DNA of 64,000 bases, taken from positions 1,550,001-1,614,000 of the forward strand of contig AP018533.1 of the NCBI GenBank assembly GCA_003573975.1, given 5' to 3'. Under the pieces are notes generated by a model. It was not told the DNA's origin and searched no databases. It was given only the letters and a program-made list of their open reading frames with translations. Below are positions 34,495-43,051 of this stretch, one piece after another (the first letter of the stretch is position 1; each line of letters starts with the position of its first letter). The DNA comes from Clostridiales bacterium CCNA10 (lineage in GTDB: Bacteria > Bacillota > Clostridia > Oscillospirales > Oscillospiraceae). The translations under genes and the position numbers were made by a program.

Positions 34495-34508
34495 TGGGAG
34501 GGAGAAGG

Positions 34509-34877
34509 ATGAAAAACAAAAACCTGATTTGCCACTCCTGCGGTCAGCTGGCGGCGCAGATGAAGGAAGCCAGCGGCGGCTCCTATCGCCAATATGACCA
34601 GCTTCTCCAGAAACTTATGGAACTGGAGCGGCAGGGTAATGTGGAACTGTTCGCCGGCGACTGCCCGCTGGAGGACACCAATACAGTGTTGGAAGCCGAA
34701 CAGCATTATACCGTCTGCCACTATATGCGGTGCCGCAGCTGCGGAGCCCTCTATTTTGTAGGAGCCTGCATTCGGGGCGCGCCGGTCTTTCGGCAGGTGG
34801 CAGACATCAGAAAGGAAAACCTGGACACCCGGCTGTGGGGCCGGTGTGGGACCTACTATTTACAGAAAAAAGACTGA
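34509..34877 (+). CDS. Hypothetical zinc-ribbon-like protein, 122 aa
   Basis: Unrecognised. It has CHSCG near residue 8 and CRSCG near residue 76, with further Cys residues (CPLED, CHYMRC, GACIRG, GRCG), suggesting one or more zinc sites. ATG at 34509 has GGGAGG about 7 nt upstream; an ATG at 34494 has no site. It is the last gene of the small three-gene unit; no clear terminator follows. Confidence 0.75.
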   Translation: MKNKNLICHSCGQLAAQMKEASGGSYRQYDQLLQKLMELERQGNVELFAGDCPLEDTNTVLEAEQHYTVCHYMRCRSCGALYFVGACIRGAPVFRQVADIRKENLDTRLWGRCGTYYLQKKD

Positions 34878-35100
34878 AGATCTATGTCAAGCAGGGGAGA
34901 GGGGGCAGGTGTTCGAGAAGCGGCCGAGTCGAGTGAGGGGAGCTTGGATCAGATTTGAGACTGCCGTTCCATCAGAACGAATTTTTGGAGCAGAACCCAC
35001 GCCCGGGCATTCCTGGATTCCCCAATCGGTCCGGCGTGGGACCATCTGCCCGAGGTGTACTGTGGGTCTAAAAAAATAAAAAGAAATTTTCAAAAAGTAC
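34878..35100. other. Gene-free stretch before tRNA-Ser
   Basis: No supportable gene. The only structure is a long-loop stem CCCACGCC / GGCGTGGG (about 34999-35041), then an A-rich stretch. It may be a weak end for the preceding genes. Confidence 0.4.
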
Positions 35101-35128
35101 TTGACGAATGGAGAATATCTGTTATAAT
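35101..35128 (+). promoter_or_regulatory. Promoter of tRNA-Ser
   Basis: TTGACG (35101-35106), 16-nt spacer, TATAAT (35123-35128), about 66 nt before the mature tRNA. Confidence 0.8.
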
Positions 35129-35193
35129 ACATATCGCTGTCACACGAGAGCGCTTGAGCGAAACGGCTTGAGAGGGCAGTTGAAACAGAATAT

Positions 35194-35284
35194 GGAGTAG
35201 TATCGAAGTGGTCATAACGAGCACGACTGGAAATCGTGTAGCCGCTAACACGGCTCGAGGGTTCGAATCCCTCCTACTCCGCCA
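35194..35284 (+). tRNA. tRNA-Ser (anticodon GGA)
   Basis: The acceptor stem GGAGTAG / CTACTCC is followed by discriminator G and an encoded CCA. The anticodon stem CACGA / TCGTG encloses loop CTGGAAA with anticodon GGA at 35229-35231. A long variable arm and GGTTCGAATCC T-arm fit class II tRNA-Ser. Confidence 0.95.
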
Positions 35285-35285
35285 T

Positions 35286-35321
35286 AAAAATAACCACACC
35301 TTTCGGTGTGGTTATTTTTAT
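35286..35321 (+). terminator. Terminator of tRNA-Ser
   Basis: A 15-bp stem (35286-35300 with 35305-35319, loop TTTC) with A-rich and T-rich flanks, immediately after the tRNA. Confidence 0.93.
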
Positions 35322-35503
35322 GGCTACCGTGAGAAATTTACAATGCTCCAGCAAAGTGAATTCGCCCTGCGCCAAGGTTTATTTGATAAGGTACAATAAG
35401 TTTCGCAAATTGAAAAGGAAATTTCTAGACAGTGTAGAGTTCCCCGCTTTCCTCTGCAAGAGAGGGAAGCGGGGGACAAGCTGCAAACGGGTCCAAAGTC
35501 TAT

Positions 35504-36563
35504 TTAGTCTTTCCGGGCTGCACACAGCTGCCGCTGGTAATTCGGACTGCCGTTGCGGCGGTCAAACCGTGCGCCGATCTCCTCCGCCCGCTTCCAGAAC
35601 CACCGGGCCAGGGCGGCGCAGTCATACAGGCCGTTTTCGGGGCAGTCTGTGAAGCCGGGAACAGGGGGGAGATTGACCTCGGTGTGCTGCACGCTGTGGG
35701 CCTGACAAGGGCAGGCTCTTTTTCAGCAGCTTCAATCCGTCCTTCCAATCGCCGGAGGATCCCTTCATCCGCAGCAGGGTGCCTACCCGGCGCAGGTCCG
35801 CGGCAGTTTTGATGGGCTGGATCACCATGGCGGCAGAAAAACGCTCCGCCTCCTGGAGATCGTTCCGATCCAGCGCGTCATCGGTGAGGATGGATAGGAA
35901 CTTCCAGGGCTGCTCCTCGCAGAACTCCTTCTTTTGCAAAAGGTCCTCCACCAGAGCGACAGCCTCCGTCCTGCGGCCCAGGGCCAGCAGGTATTCCGCC
36001 ATCGCGCCCGTCTCGCACACCGCGCAGTCGGACACATCATCCCGCTCCGCCGCCCGGAACCGCTCCAAATGCTCCTCCAGCGCGGTCAGATCCCCGGTCA
36101 TCATGGCAAATTCCCCGGCGTGGCACTGCCACAGCCGCTCTCCCAGGCCGTATGCCCGGACCTAATCCCGGAACTCCGCCAGCAAACTTTTGCACTGCTC
36201 CAGCGGGATCTGGGGCAGGCGGCGGGCAATGGAGCTGGCCAGCATGGTCACCGAGATCACGGCGTCTCCCTCGGCCTCTCACAACTCGCCGGGATTTTCT
36301 TGATGGAGCTTCATAAACTCCGCGCACACCGGCAGCGCCTTGGCCGGATCGTCCCCAAATATGTAGGCATATCTCCATCGGTGGAGCCCATCTCCAATGG
36401 ACACCAGCGTCTCGTCCTTTCGGTAGCGCACGCCGTCCACGGTCAGGATACCGGCTTCCTGGTCCCATTCGGCCCGGGGCTCCTGCCCGCTGTTCCGGCA
36501 GCCAACCAACAGGAGCAGAAAGACCAGAAGGATGGGAAAAACATGGATCGTTCGTTTTTTCAT
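35504..36563 (-). pseudogene. Degenerate lipoprotein gene
   Basis: One reading frame starts at 36563 with a lipoprotein signal (MKKRTIHVFPILLVFLLLLV then GC) and continues past two in-frame stops, TGA at 36279-36281 and TAG at 36162-36164, into an open stretch with EYLLALGRRTEAVALVEDLL down to about 35750. A frameshift then moves the C-terminus (NLPPVPGFTDCPENGLYDCA) to another frame ending at 35504. The uninterrupted protein would be about 350 residues. The helical repeats look TPR-like. Two nonsense codons plus a frameshift indicate a decayed gene. Confidence 0.8.
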
Positions 36564-36664
36564 ATCATTTCTATCGTCTTGAAAGAAATCTTTGGTTGTC
36601 TATTCCGGCTTGTCCCTTGACGCGGCGCCCCTGTCTGCCAAAGGCAACCGGAAAACAACAGATC

Positions 36665-37681
36665 TTAGAACAGTAAATGGAAACCCCGCGTCATATTTTC
36701 CCAGGTCTGCACATCGGCTGTATACACGCTGCCCATAAAGAGAATGAACAGGACCGCACCTCCGATAAAGAGTAAAATCCTGATCTTGGAGATTCGTTCA
36801 GCGTATGAGTCATCCTTGGAGTGGAGCAGATTCCGGACCAGCAGGGCACCGCCAATGAGCATCACCAGAATGCCTCCATACATCACCACATAGAACAGGA
36901 GATTGGGCCAGAACAGGAGCGCGCCATAGGCATCCGCCGGGAATTGGAGCGATTCCAGCAGCTCCGCCTTCTCCTGGTAATGCTCCGCCACGCCCATGGC
37001 GGCCAGGAACCCCAGGGCTGCGGCAAGGCTGCAAAAGAAGGTGGGAAGGCCGCTCAGGGTCTTTTTCAGCGCCTGCTTGACGGCTTGGTCCCTCTGGGCT
37101 TGCTCCTCCGCGGTATTTTTGACCGCCTGCATTCTGGATTTCAGAGACAAAATCTTCAGTTCGATCTCTTCCGCCAGGGATTGGCTCGGCTCAAGAGAAC
37201 AGACCACGGTATGTAAGACGGTCCCCTCCGGGCTAAAAATGTCCAGCTGATTTTTGGCCCTGCCGTTTTGGCCGATCCTGACGCCCTCGATCTCCGGGTA
37301 GGGGATACAGGCAAAGCCCTGCTTGCTTCGGACCTGGAGCTGATAGACCAGAAGGAAGTCGCTGGTAAAATACAGGTCATCCAGCCGGTCCCCGGTTTGC
37401 AGATCCTGGTTCAGGCGCTCCCGCACATAACCCGGAAGGCTGCGCAGACAGCGGCTTGCCCGCTGGACCTGAATGACATAGCGGGTCATGCCTACTGTAA
37501 GCAGAGACCCGTGCAGAGCGCCGCATCCCAGGCAGAGCCACCCCAAAACACGCGCCACCAGCTCGTCTCCGGCGCTCAGGAAACCATGGAAATGGTACAA
37601 AAGGGCGCTCAACAGGACTCCAAACACCGCAATCCGCACCAAGGGATAGAAACATAGCTTTTGATAGGCTGTTTTGACCAC
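36665..37681 (-). CDS. Hypothetical membrane protein, 338 aa
   Basis: Unrecognised. Two N-terminal membrane segments (residues ~13-60), a ~120-residue cytoplasmic-looking domain, a charged helix (SRMQAVKNTAEEQAQRDQAV), then three more membrane segments. The middle domain (FTSDFLLVYQLQVRSKQGFA, PYPEIEGVRIGQNGRAKN) resembles a PH-like fold seen in other membrane proteins of this region. GTG or ATG start at 37681. It lies downstream of the split immunity-like gene on the same strand. Confidence 0.78.
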   Translation of the reverse strand: MVKTAYQKLCFYPLVRIAVFGVLLSALLYHFHGFLSAGDELVARVLGWLCLGCGALHGSLLTVGMTRYVIQVQRASRCLRSLPGYVRERLNQDLQTGDRLDDLYFTSDFLLVYQLQVRSKQGFACIPYPEIEGVRIGQNGRAKNQLDIFSPEGTVLHTVVCSLEPSQSLAEEIELKILSLKSRMQAVKNTAEEQAQRDQAVKQALKKTLSGLPTFFCSLAAALGFLAAMGVAEHYQEKAELLESLQFPADAYGALLFWPNLLFYVVMYGGILVMLIGGALLVRNLLHSKDDSYAERISKIRILLFIGGAVLFILFMGSVYTADVQTWENMTRGFHLLF

Positions 37682-37730
37682 CCTGATTCCTCATTTCTCT
37701 GTTGTTTGACTGGTATCCTGGACCAGATTT

Positions 37731-38404
37731 TCAGCTATGACAGGCCAAAAAGGTCATGGATGATTTTCTCATTCTCCTTTTGATTTGTGATATATAAAAA
37801 GTTGGCTTTTCCTCGTTGAGCCCTACTTCGGTTCGATCAGGAAAACTTTTTTCAGGGCAATCCTGATTATCACAGTAGTAAAGATGAATTTCAGTTCTAA
37901 GCTCGACTGCCCATTCTTTAAATTTACCAAGTTTACTGACTGCTTCCGAACTTATCTTAATATGCTCTGAATGTCTCCCGCATGCGGGATATGTTAATCC
38001 CTTTTTATGTTTACGGGTATAAATCCTCAAAATGATTTTATCATTCATTTTCTCATGCTTTATATAGTCAAGTTCGGAATTGATTGCCCGCACAAAATCT
38101 TGTGCGTTTTTGATTTCTAATATGGGGGTATCTGGTATAAAAGATTCGACTTTGATGCGTTCTTTTATGGGATCATCGCATAATCTGGCAGCTTCTTTTA
38201 TGTACCAGACCCAAAACTCTGCCTGCCGTCTTTTTCTGGTTATCTCGTCTGCTTCCATGTCCTGATACTTCCACATCAAACTTGCACAATAAGAAGTATC
38301 ATATTCATCAACTTCTAATTCTCCATTTTCTGAGGGGACGCCTACATCTTCTTCTAACGATGCATCATCCAGCAAAATCTCCAGGTATCTGACCGACTGT
38401 TTAG
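37731..38404 (-). pseudogene. 3' part of immunity-like gene split by the mobile element
   Basis: C-terminal part of a protein whose N-terminal part is at 44618-44961. When the 6.2-kb element is removed at its GT core, codons join in frame as ...YLCYLKV + PKQSVRYLEILLDDASLEED..., giving about 339 residues. The part here contains CASLMWKYQDMEADEITRKR and QAEFWVWYIKEAARL, reminiscent of Imm5-type immunity proteins (a FWxWYLxxA-like segment), then an AT-rich C-terminal region. The assignment to Imm5 is tentative. Base use is more AT-rich than the core genome. Confidence 0.8.
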
Positions 38405-38426
38405 GTCAGTTTACAAGGAACTACAC
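38387..38426. other. attL of the integrative element
   Basis: Chromosomal half ends at 38404, core GT at 38405-38406, then element arm CAGTTTACAAGGAACTACAC (38407-38426). The arm is repeated in inverse at the other end (44597-44616) with one mismatch. Confidence 0.82.
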
Positions 38427-38448
38427 GCAGACCACGAAACGGGGGCTG

Positions 38449-38518
38449 CTGACAACAAATAAAGGCTGAGTATCAAGCACCGGGAAAGTGCGGAATATTC
38501 AGCCTGTTTTGTTGTCAG
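38449..38518. terminator. Large hairpin at the left end of the element
   Basis: Outer stem CTGACAACAAA / TTTGTTGTCAG (38449-38459 with 38508-38518) and inner stem AGGCTGA / TCAGCCT. It may insulate element genes from the interrupted host gene. Confidence 0.6.
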
Positions 38519-38551
38519 GGGTTTCCAAAGGGGCTTGCCCCTTGGCACACG

Positions 38552-38585
38552 ACTTTGCTCGCAAAGTGTAGTGTGTTATTATTAT
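38552..38585 (+). other. oriT-like site for MobV relaxase
   Basis: A 7-bp inverted repeat ACTTTGC-TC-GCAAAGT is followed by G and TAGTGTG-TTA, matching the pMV158-type MobV nick region (TAGTGTG/TTA) and its hairpin placement. The predicted nick is between 38575 and 38576. The element encodes a MobV relaxase, which supports function. Confidence 0.78.
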
Positions 38586-38599
38586 ACGTTATTATACGC

Positions 38600-39039
38600 T
38601 TTGTCTGCGTTGCCGTGAAAACGCCATTGCCGCCGGATAGGGCAAGGGCATTTGAAGCGGCAGGAAAACAGGCTTGGATTTGTGGGCGGGTGCTGCCACA
38701 AATGCGGGGCTGGTTTCAACAGCAGATAGGGCGTATATGAAAGTCCCCGTCCATCGTTCCCCGTAAAAGTTTGGACAGCTTGCCCCGATGTTGCCGCTTG
38801 TGGTCACGATGGTCAGAAGATTGCGGCGGCTCTCGTTTTCTCAAAATCTGAATGGGCGGGAAAGCCATTTTAGGGCTTTCCCGCCTTGATTATCCTTTAG
38901 CAAAGTCGGGCGGGACTGTCAACGGCGGCGCATGAAATGCACCGTTCATCTTGACCGTTGACTGGCTCGACTGGCTTTGCTATTTCCTCGATAAACTTGA
39001 AGTTGTACTTATGCACAGACAATCAAGCATCCCGTTTAA
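38600..39039. other. Gene-free stretch in the element
   Basis: No convincing gene; a 61-codon frame at 38555-38740 has no ribosome site and overlaps the oriT. It contains a terminator-like stem GGCGGGAAAGCC / GGCTTTCCCGCC (38855-38866 with 38874-38885) and an inverted repeat GTCAACGG / CCGTTGAC (about 38918-38962). Confidence 0.5.
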
Positions 39040-39249
39040 TCAAAGCGGCATCGGAGTCCGGGCAATCACAATGACTGCCAAAACAGCGCCCGCAAACGCT
39101 GCTGCGCCGATAACTGCCGCCGTCTTTTTGCTGAGGTTCTTCTTTACTGCCTTACAGATTAGCATGGCACAAACCACGCAAACAGCCGCAACCGCAAGCG
39201 CAATAACCAGCGTCTCCCATAACCATGAAAGTTCGTATAATATTCTCAT
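39040..39249 (-). CDS. Hypothetical small membrane protein, 69 aa
   Basis: Unrecognised. Two hydrophobic helices (ETLVIALAVAAVCVVCAMLI and TAAVIGAAAFAGAVLAVIVI) joined by a basic loop (CKAVKKNLSKK). ATG at 39249 has GAAAGG about 14 nt upstream, a weak placement. It lies downstream of the XRE regulator on the same strand, inside the mobile element. Confidence 0.6.
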   Translation of the reverse strand: MRILYELSWLWETLVIALAVAAVCVVCAMLICKAVKKNLSKKTAAVIGAAAFAGAVLAVIVIARTPMPL

Positions 39250-39328
39250 TCGCTCACCATACCTTTCTCTGGCAAACTGGAAGTTACTTTTTCATATACA
39301 CGCCTTCGTCAAATCCCGATTTATCCCT

Positions 39329-40129
39329 TTACTTTCTCCCCCGCTGTGGGTTTGGATTTTTCAGCAAGTCCGACTTCTGTGCAATCTTTTTCAGCCACTT
39401 CTTTTCGTCCTCGGATAGCTTCTTGTAATTCAGTTTAAGCCGTTTACAGATAAACGCCAAAGACGCTTGTTCCGGGTCGCTGTCCTCTTTGGCGGTTTCC
39501 TCGGCGGTCTGCAAAAAATCTTCCAGAGGATTGTCCTCCGGGACGCTGAAAAAATCGTCCTTATGTGCTTCTCGTAGGTCAAGAGCTATCTTGTTTATGT
39601 CCTGCTGTATCACATAGCGGCAAAAGCTGTCATCATCAATATGGGCGGCGATAAGCTGCCTTAACTGCGGGTCAGACAAGCTGGGATTGTACTGCTTCAT
39701 AATGGTTGCGCTCACAGCGTCTACAATGGCGTTTGCACTCTGCACCTGTTTGCCAGCGATACCGTTTACATAGATTTCAAGGTCAGCCATGAGCCGGGGA
39801 AAATCCGGGTGTACCGCCAGTTCACACAAGAGGGAATTATTCACCCGCCCACTTTTCAATAGTTCAATCATATCATCACTCAAACGCAGGTCTGCAAGAT
39901 CGGCGTTTGGGTGATTTTTTGTTTGGGACAGCCCCAGCAGATAATCGGCGGTCACGCCGTAAAACTTCGCCAGCTTGATAATGGCATAGTGGCTGATGTC
40001 CTTGAAGTCCTTTGCTTCATAACTGCCCAGCGCAGACTTGGAGAGATTTACTTGTTCTTCAAGCTGCTCCAGCGTCAGTCCACGCTCCACACGCAGGTCT
40101 TTCAATCGTTCTTGTATGGATAATTCCAT
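39329..40129 (-). CDS. XRE-family transcriptional regulator
   Basis: A 266-residue regulator. The N-terminal HTH reads RLKDLRVERGLTLEQLEEQV and NLSKSALGSYEAKDFKDIS near residues 8-46, followed by AKFYGVTADYLLGL, the usual end of the Cro/C1 domain. The C-terminal two-thirds is helical and ends very basic (EKKWLKKIAQKSDLLKNPNP). Such large-bodied XRE proteins are common in mobilizable elements and probably control element genes. ATG at 40129 follows GGAGGG. Confidence 0.92.
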   Translation of the reverse strand: MELSIQERLKDLRVERGLTLEQLEEQVNLSKSALGSYEAKDFKDISHYAIIKLAKFYGVTADYLLGLSQTKNHPNADLADLRLSDDMIELLKSGRVNNSLLCELAVHPDFPRLMADLEIYVNGIAGKQVQSANAIVDAVSATIMKQYNPSLSDPQLRQLIAAHIDDDSFCRYVIQQDINKIALDLREAHKDDFFSVPEDNPLEDFLQTAEETAKEDSDPEQASLAFICKRLKLNYKKLSEDEKKWLKKIAQKSDLLKNPNPQRGRK

Positions 40130-40163
40130 GCCCTCCCTCCTTGTCTACTTAATATATGACGAC

Positions 40164-40386
40164 TTAACTTCCTAAACAGTTTATAATTTCTTCTATTTCC
40201 ATACAAGCATCCTCAACCCTGATTGCTGTTTCCTCGCTAAAGAAGCGGCTTCCTCCCGCTAATTGGTCAATCAAGCTAATTAACACTTCAACATCACAAT
40301 TCAAAATAAATCCCTGTGTTCTCCACTTTGGCATTTCAATAAGGATTTGATTTTTAATTTCTAAATATTTCGCAAATTGCAAGTGC
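40164..40386 (-). pseudogene. Small hypothetical gene truncated by IS30
   Basis: The last ~74 codons of a small protein, running from LHLQFAKYLEIKNQILIEMP to EEIINCLGS. The 5' end is replaced by the IS end at 40387. No clean start is seen across the IS in the right flank, so the original start is uncertain. Unknown family. Confidence 0.6.
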
Positions 40387-41630
40387 AAGTTGGACACCTG
40401 CACGGTAGAACTTAGTGAATCAGAGCGACGGTCAGGATGGAAGCCGCTGGCTTCCGTCCTGGGCGATGCTGCCGCAGCCTTCGGCTGCGTAAACAGAGTC
40501 GAGGAACTCGTCAAACAGTTCCTCCGGGGTGCGGTAGCCAAGCTTCTTGCGAGGCCGTCCGTTCAATTCATCAGCTGCAGCCAAGATATACTCAGCAGAG
40601 AAAGCCTCAATGGACACGCCCTTCGGAACAAAGGTTCGAAACAGCCCGTTGTGGCGTTCGTTTTGGGGACGTTCCCATGAGGTGTAGGGATGCGCAAAGT
40701 AGACTGCACAGCCCCAGTTCTCGACCTGACTGAACGCAGAGAACTCCGAGCCGTTGTCCACGGTAATGGTCTTGAAGACCTGTGAGAACTTGTCTCCGAA
40801 TTCTCCCCTGAGTGACTGCATGGCGTTCAGAACGGAGTCTGCATCCTTGCCGGGAATCCGGATGGCAATATAGTTCTCCGTTTTCTTCTCCAACAGGGAG
40901 AGGACAACAGCCTCTTTACCGCCCCTCTTGCCGACCACGGTGTCACCTTCCCAATGACCTTCCTCGATGCGCAGAGCTGCGATCTCAGGCCTCTGAGAAA
41001 TGTCTGTGCCGAAGCTCTTCTTGTGTTCACGGGGCTTGGAGTCCTTGTGCTGCTTGCGTTTCATGGTTTCGGGCAGTTCTGTCACAGACAAGTCAAGGCT
41101 GCCTGCCCAGACCTCATTGTAAAGCGTGTGGGTGCAGACCATCTCCTCTGCTGAAAACAGCCTGTGCAGACGAGCATAGCCGACGCAGGCATCCAAAGAC
41201 CACTTGTGTTCTTTGACCTGTTCAATTATCCAGCGAATGAAGCGAGTGCAGTGACAGATTCGGTGTGGTTTCCGAGAACGCTTTCTGTTCGCCTTGTAGA
41301 CCGCTTCTCCACGCCTTGCCGAGTATCCGGGTTTCCTGCCCTTGCTGCTCTTTCGGGGCGGTGTGCCGCGCTTTAGCTCGTTCCCAACGGTGGTTGGTGA
41401 ACATCCGATTGCTCTGGCAATGGCTCTGTTCGTGTAGCCGGCGTTCTTGAGATGCTGGATTGCGCCTCGTTCCTCTCGCTGTAAGTGCTGTCCCTTCTTG
41501 CGTTCTACCGATTCTGTGATATAATCTTGGCAGTCCATAGTGATTGCCCTCCCTTGGAAGAAGTTGTGTGCAAACTTCATTCTACCATGTGGGGAAAATC
41601 ACTATGGATTTTTTCTTAGGTGTCCAACTT
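40387..41630 (-). mobile_element. IS30-family insertion sequence
   Basis: A 13-bp perfect terminal inverted repeat AAGTTGGACACCT (40387-40399) / AGGTGTCCAACTT (41618-41630) encloses one transposase gene. Total about 1244 bp. A target duplication could not be read with certainty. Confidence 0.88.
40432..41538 (-). CDS. IS30-family transposase
   Basis: A 368-residue DDE transposase. The N-terminal HTH (GAIQHLKNAGYTNRAIARAI then GCSPTTVGNELKRG) binds the ends. The catalytic triad is D in EGHWEGDTVVG, D in TVDNGSEF and E in WERPQNERHNG, the classic IS30 spacing. The C-terminus LNGRPRKKLGYRTPEELFDE is highly typical. ATG at 41538 follows GGGAGGG. The gene looks intact, so the IS could be active. 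Confidence 0.95.
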   Translation of the reverse strand: MDCQDYITESVERKKGQHLQREERGAIQHLKNAGYTNRAIARAIGCSPTTVGNELKRGTPPRKSSKGRKPGYSARRGEAVYKANRKRSRKPHRICHCTRFIRWIIEQVKEHKWSLDACVGYARLHRLFSAEEMVCTHTLYNEVWAGSLDLSVTELPETMKRKQHKDSKPREHKKSFGTDISQRPEIAALRIEEGHWEGDTVVGKRGGKEAVVLSLLEKKTENYIAIRIPGKDADSVLNAMQSLRGEFGDKFSQVFKTITVDNGSEFSAFSQVENWGCAVYFAHPYTSWERPQNERHNGLFRTFVPKGVSIEAFSAEYILAAADELNGRPRKKLGYRTPEELFDEFLDSVYAAEGCGSIAQDGSQRLPS

Positions 41631-41753
41631 CATTTTACAATCGACCAAAATATTGATTTATATTCTATCCATTCCCTTCCTATCCGAGATATTTTCTGCG
41701 GGATTTTCCGGTGGAAAAGTCCCGGAAAGGAATGGAATGGGGAAAGGAGTTTC

Positions 41754-42695
41754 ATGGCACAACACGCAATTTTGCGATTTGAAAAGCACAAGGGAAATCC
41801 GGCAAGACCGCTGGAAGCCCATCACGAACGGCAAAAGGAACAGTACGCCAGCAATCCCGACATTGACACCAGCCGGAGCAAGTACAATTTCCACATTGTT
41901 AAGCCGGAAGGCAGGTACTACCACTTCATTAAAAGCCGCATTGAACAAGCTGGCTGCCGCACCCGCAGGGACAGCACCCGTTTTGTGGATACGCTGATTA
42001 CCGCCAGCCCGGAATTTTTTAAGAAGAAGTCCCCAAAGGAGATACAGGAATTTTTCCAGAGGGCGGCTGATTTCTTAATCGGGCGGGTAGGGAAAGAAAA
42101 TATCGTGTCGGCGGTGGTACACATGGACGAGAAAACGCCCCACCTGCATTTGGTCTTTGTCCCGCTGACAGAGGACAACCGCCTGTGTGCAAAGGAGATT
42201 ATAGGGAATAGAGCCAACCTCACAAAATGGCAGGACGATTTTCACGCCTATATAGTGGAGAAATATCCCGACTTGGAGCGTGGGGAAAGTGCCAGCAAGA
42301 CAGGCAGGAAGCATATCCCCACCCGTCTGTTCAAGCAGGCGGTCAATCTCTCCAAACAGGCAAGAGCCATTGAAGCCACGCTGGACGGTATTACCCCGTT
42401 CAACGCCGGAAAGAAGAAAGAGGAAGCCCTCTCCCTGCTGAAAAAGTGGTTTCCGCAGATGGAGAACTTCTCCGGGCAGCTCAAAAAATACAAGGTCACG
42501 ATAAACGACCTTTTGGCAGAAAATGAACAGTTAGAAGCCAGAGCCAAAGCCAGCGAAAAAGGCAAGATGAAAGATACGATGGAACGGGCAAAGCTGAAAA
42601 GCGAACTGGACAATATGCAAAGGCTGGTTGACCGTATCCCGCCGGAAGTGCTGGCGGAACTGAAACGGCAGCAGCGACACACAAGGGAACGGTGA
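41754..42695 (+). CDS. mobV: MobV-type plasmid mobilization relaxase (Pre/Mob)
   Basis: A 313-residue relaxase that nicks oriT to start transfer. It begins with the family N-terminus AQHAILRFEKHKGNPARPLE, has the KYNFHIVKPEGRYYHFI-like segment and the metal motif HMDEKTPHLHLVFVP near residues 118-132. The C-terminus is coiled coil. ATG at 41754 has AAAGGAG 5 nt upstream; the longer frame runs back into the IS. A stem GGGATTTTCC / GGAAAAGTCCC lies just upstream. The matching oriT-like site is at 38552-38585. Confidence 0.95.
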   Translation: MAQHAILRFEKHKGNPARPLEAHHERQKEQYASNPDIDTSRSKYNFHIVKPEGRYYHFIKSRIEQAGCRTRRDSTRFVDTLITASPEFFKKKSPKEIQEFFQRAADFLIGRVGKENIVSAVVHMDEKTPHLHLVFVPLTEDNRLCAKEIIGNRANLTKWQDDFHAYIVEKYPDLERGESASKTGRKHIPTRLFKQAVNLSKQARAIEATLDGITPFNAGKKKEEALSLLKKWFPQMENFSGQLKKYKVTINDLLAENEQLEARAKASEKGKMKDTMERAKLKSELDNMQRLVDRIPPEVLAELKRQQRHTRER

Positions 42696-42765
42696 TTGAT
42701 GACAGAAAACATTTCACGCCGCAGCATGACGGCACTGCACTTTGAAAATTAAATACGGAGGTACT

Positions 42766-42957
42766 ATGGAGCATATCAGATACAAGAAAGAAACCGAAGT
42801 CGTGACTTTTCAGGGAAAGGAAATCACGCTGGAAAATCTCTCCCCGGTGTTCACGCCGGAGCAGGAAGCGGCAAAACGCCGGGAGCTGGAACAGCAGCTT
42901 TATGAGGTGTTCCGCAAGTATGCCGACAAACGGCAGAGTGAGGAAGCCGGGGCATAA
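42766..42957 (+). CDS. Hypothetical protein, 63 aa
   Basis: A small charged protein (EHIRYKKETEVVTFQGKEIT ... QQLYEVFRKYADKRQSEEAG) of unknown role. ATG at 42766 has GGAGG 5 nt upstream. Small proteins of this kind are commonly found next to the recombinase in clostridial mobilizable elements and may assist integration or excision; that is inference from position only. Confidence 0.78.
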   Translation: MEHIRYKKETEVVTFQGKEITLENLSPVFTPEQEAAKRRELEQQLYEVFRKYADKRQSEEAGA

Positions 42958-43051
42958 GGTTTTCCGAAGCCATCGTTGATTTGCGGGGCTGCTGACGGTA
43001 TAATAAAGGTGTCAGCAGCTCCGTTTCTTTTTTAAGAAAAGGAGCGACAAT

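Noticed and set aside
34878-35100. Possible T-box or riboswitch before tRNA-Ser
   Set aside because: No T-box consensus, no riboswitch-like core, and the downstream gene is a tRNA.
35194-35284. tRNA-Ser as the integration site of the mobile element
   Set aside because: No copy of the tRNA 3' end was found downstream, and the element's ends are clearly at 38405 and 44616.
38555-38740. A 61-codon frame inside the element's left end
   Set aside because: It overlaps the oriT-like site, has no ribosome site and no plausible protein character.
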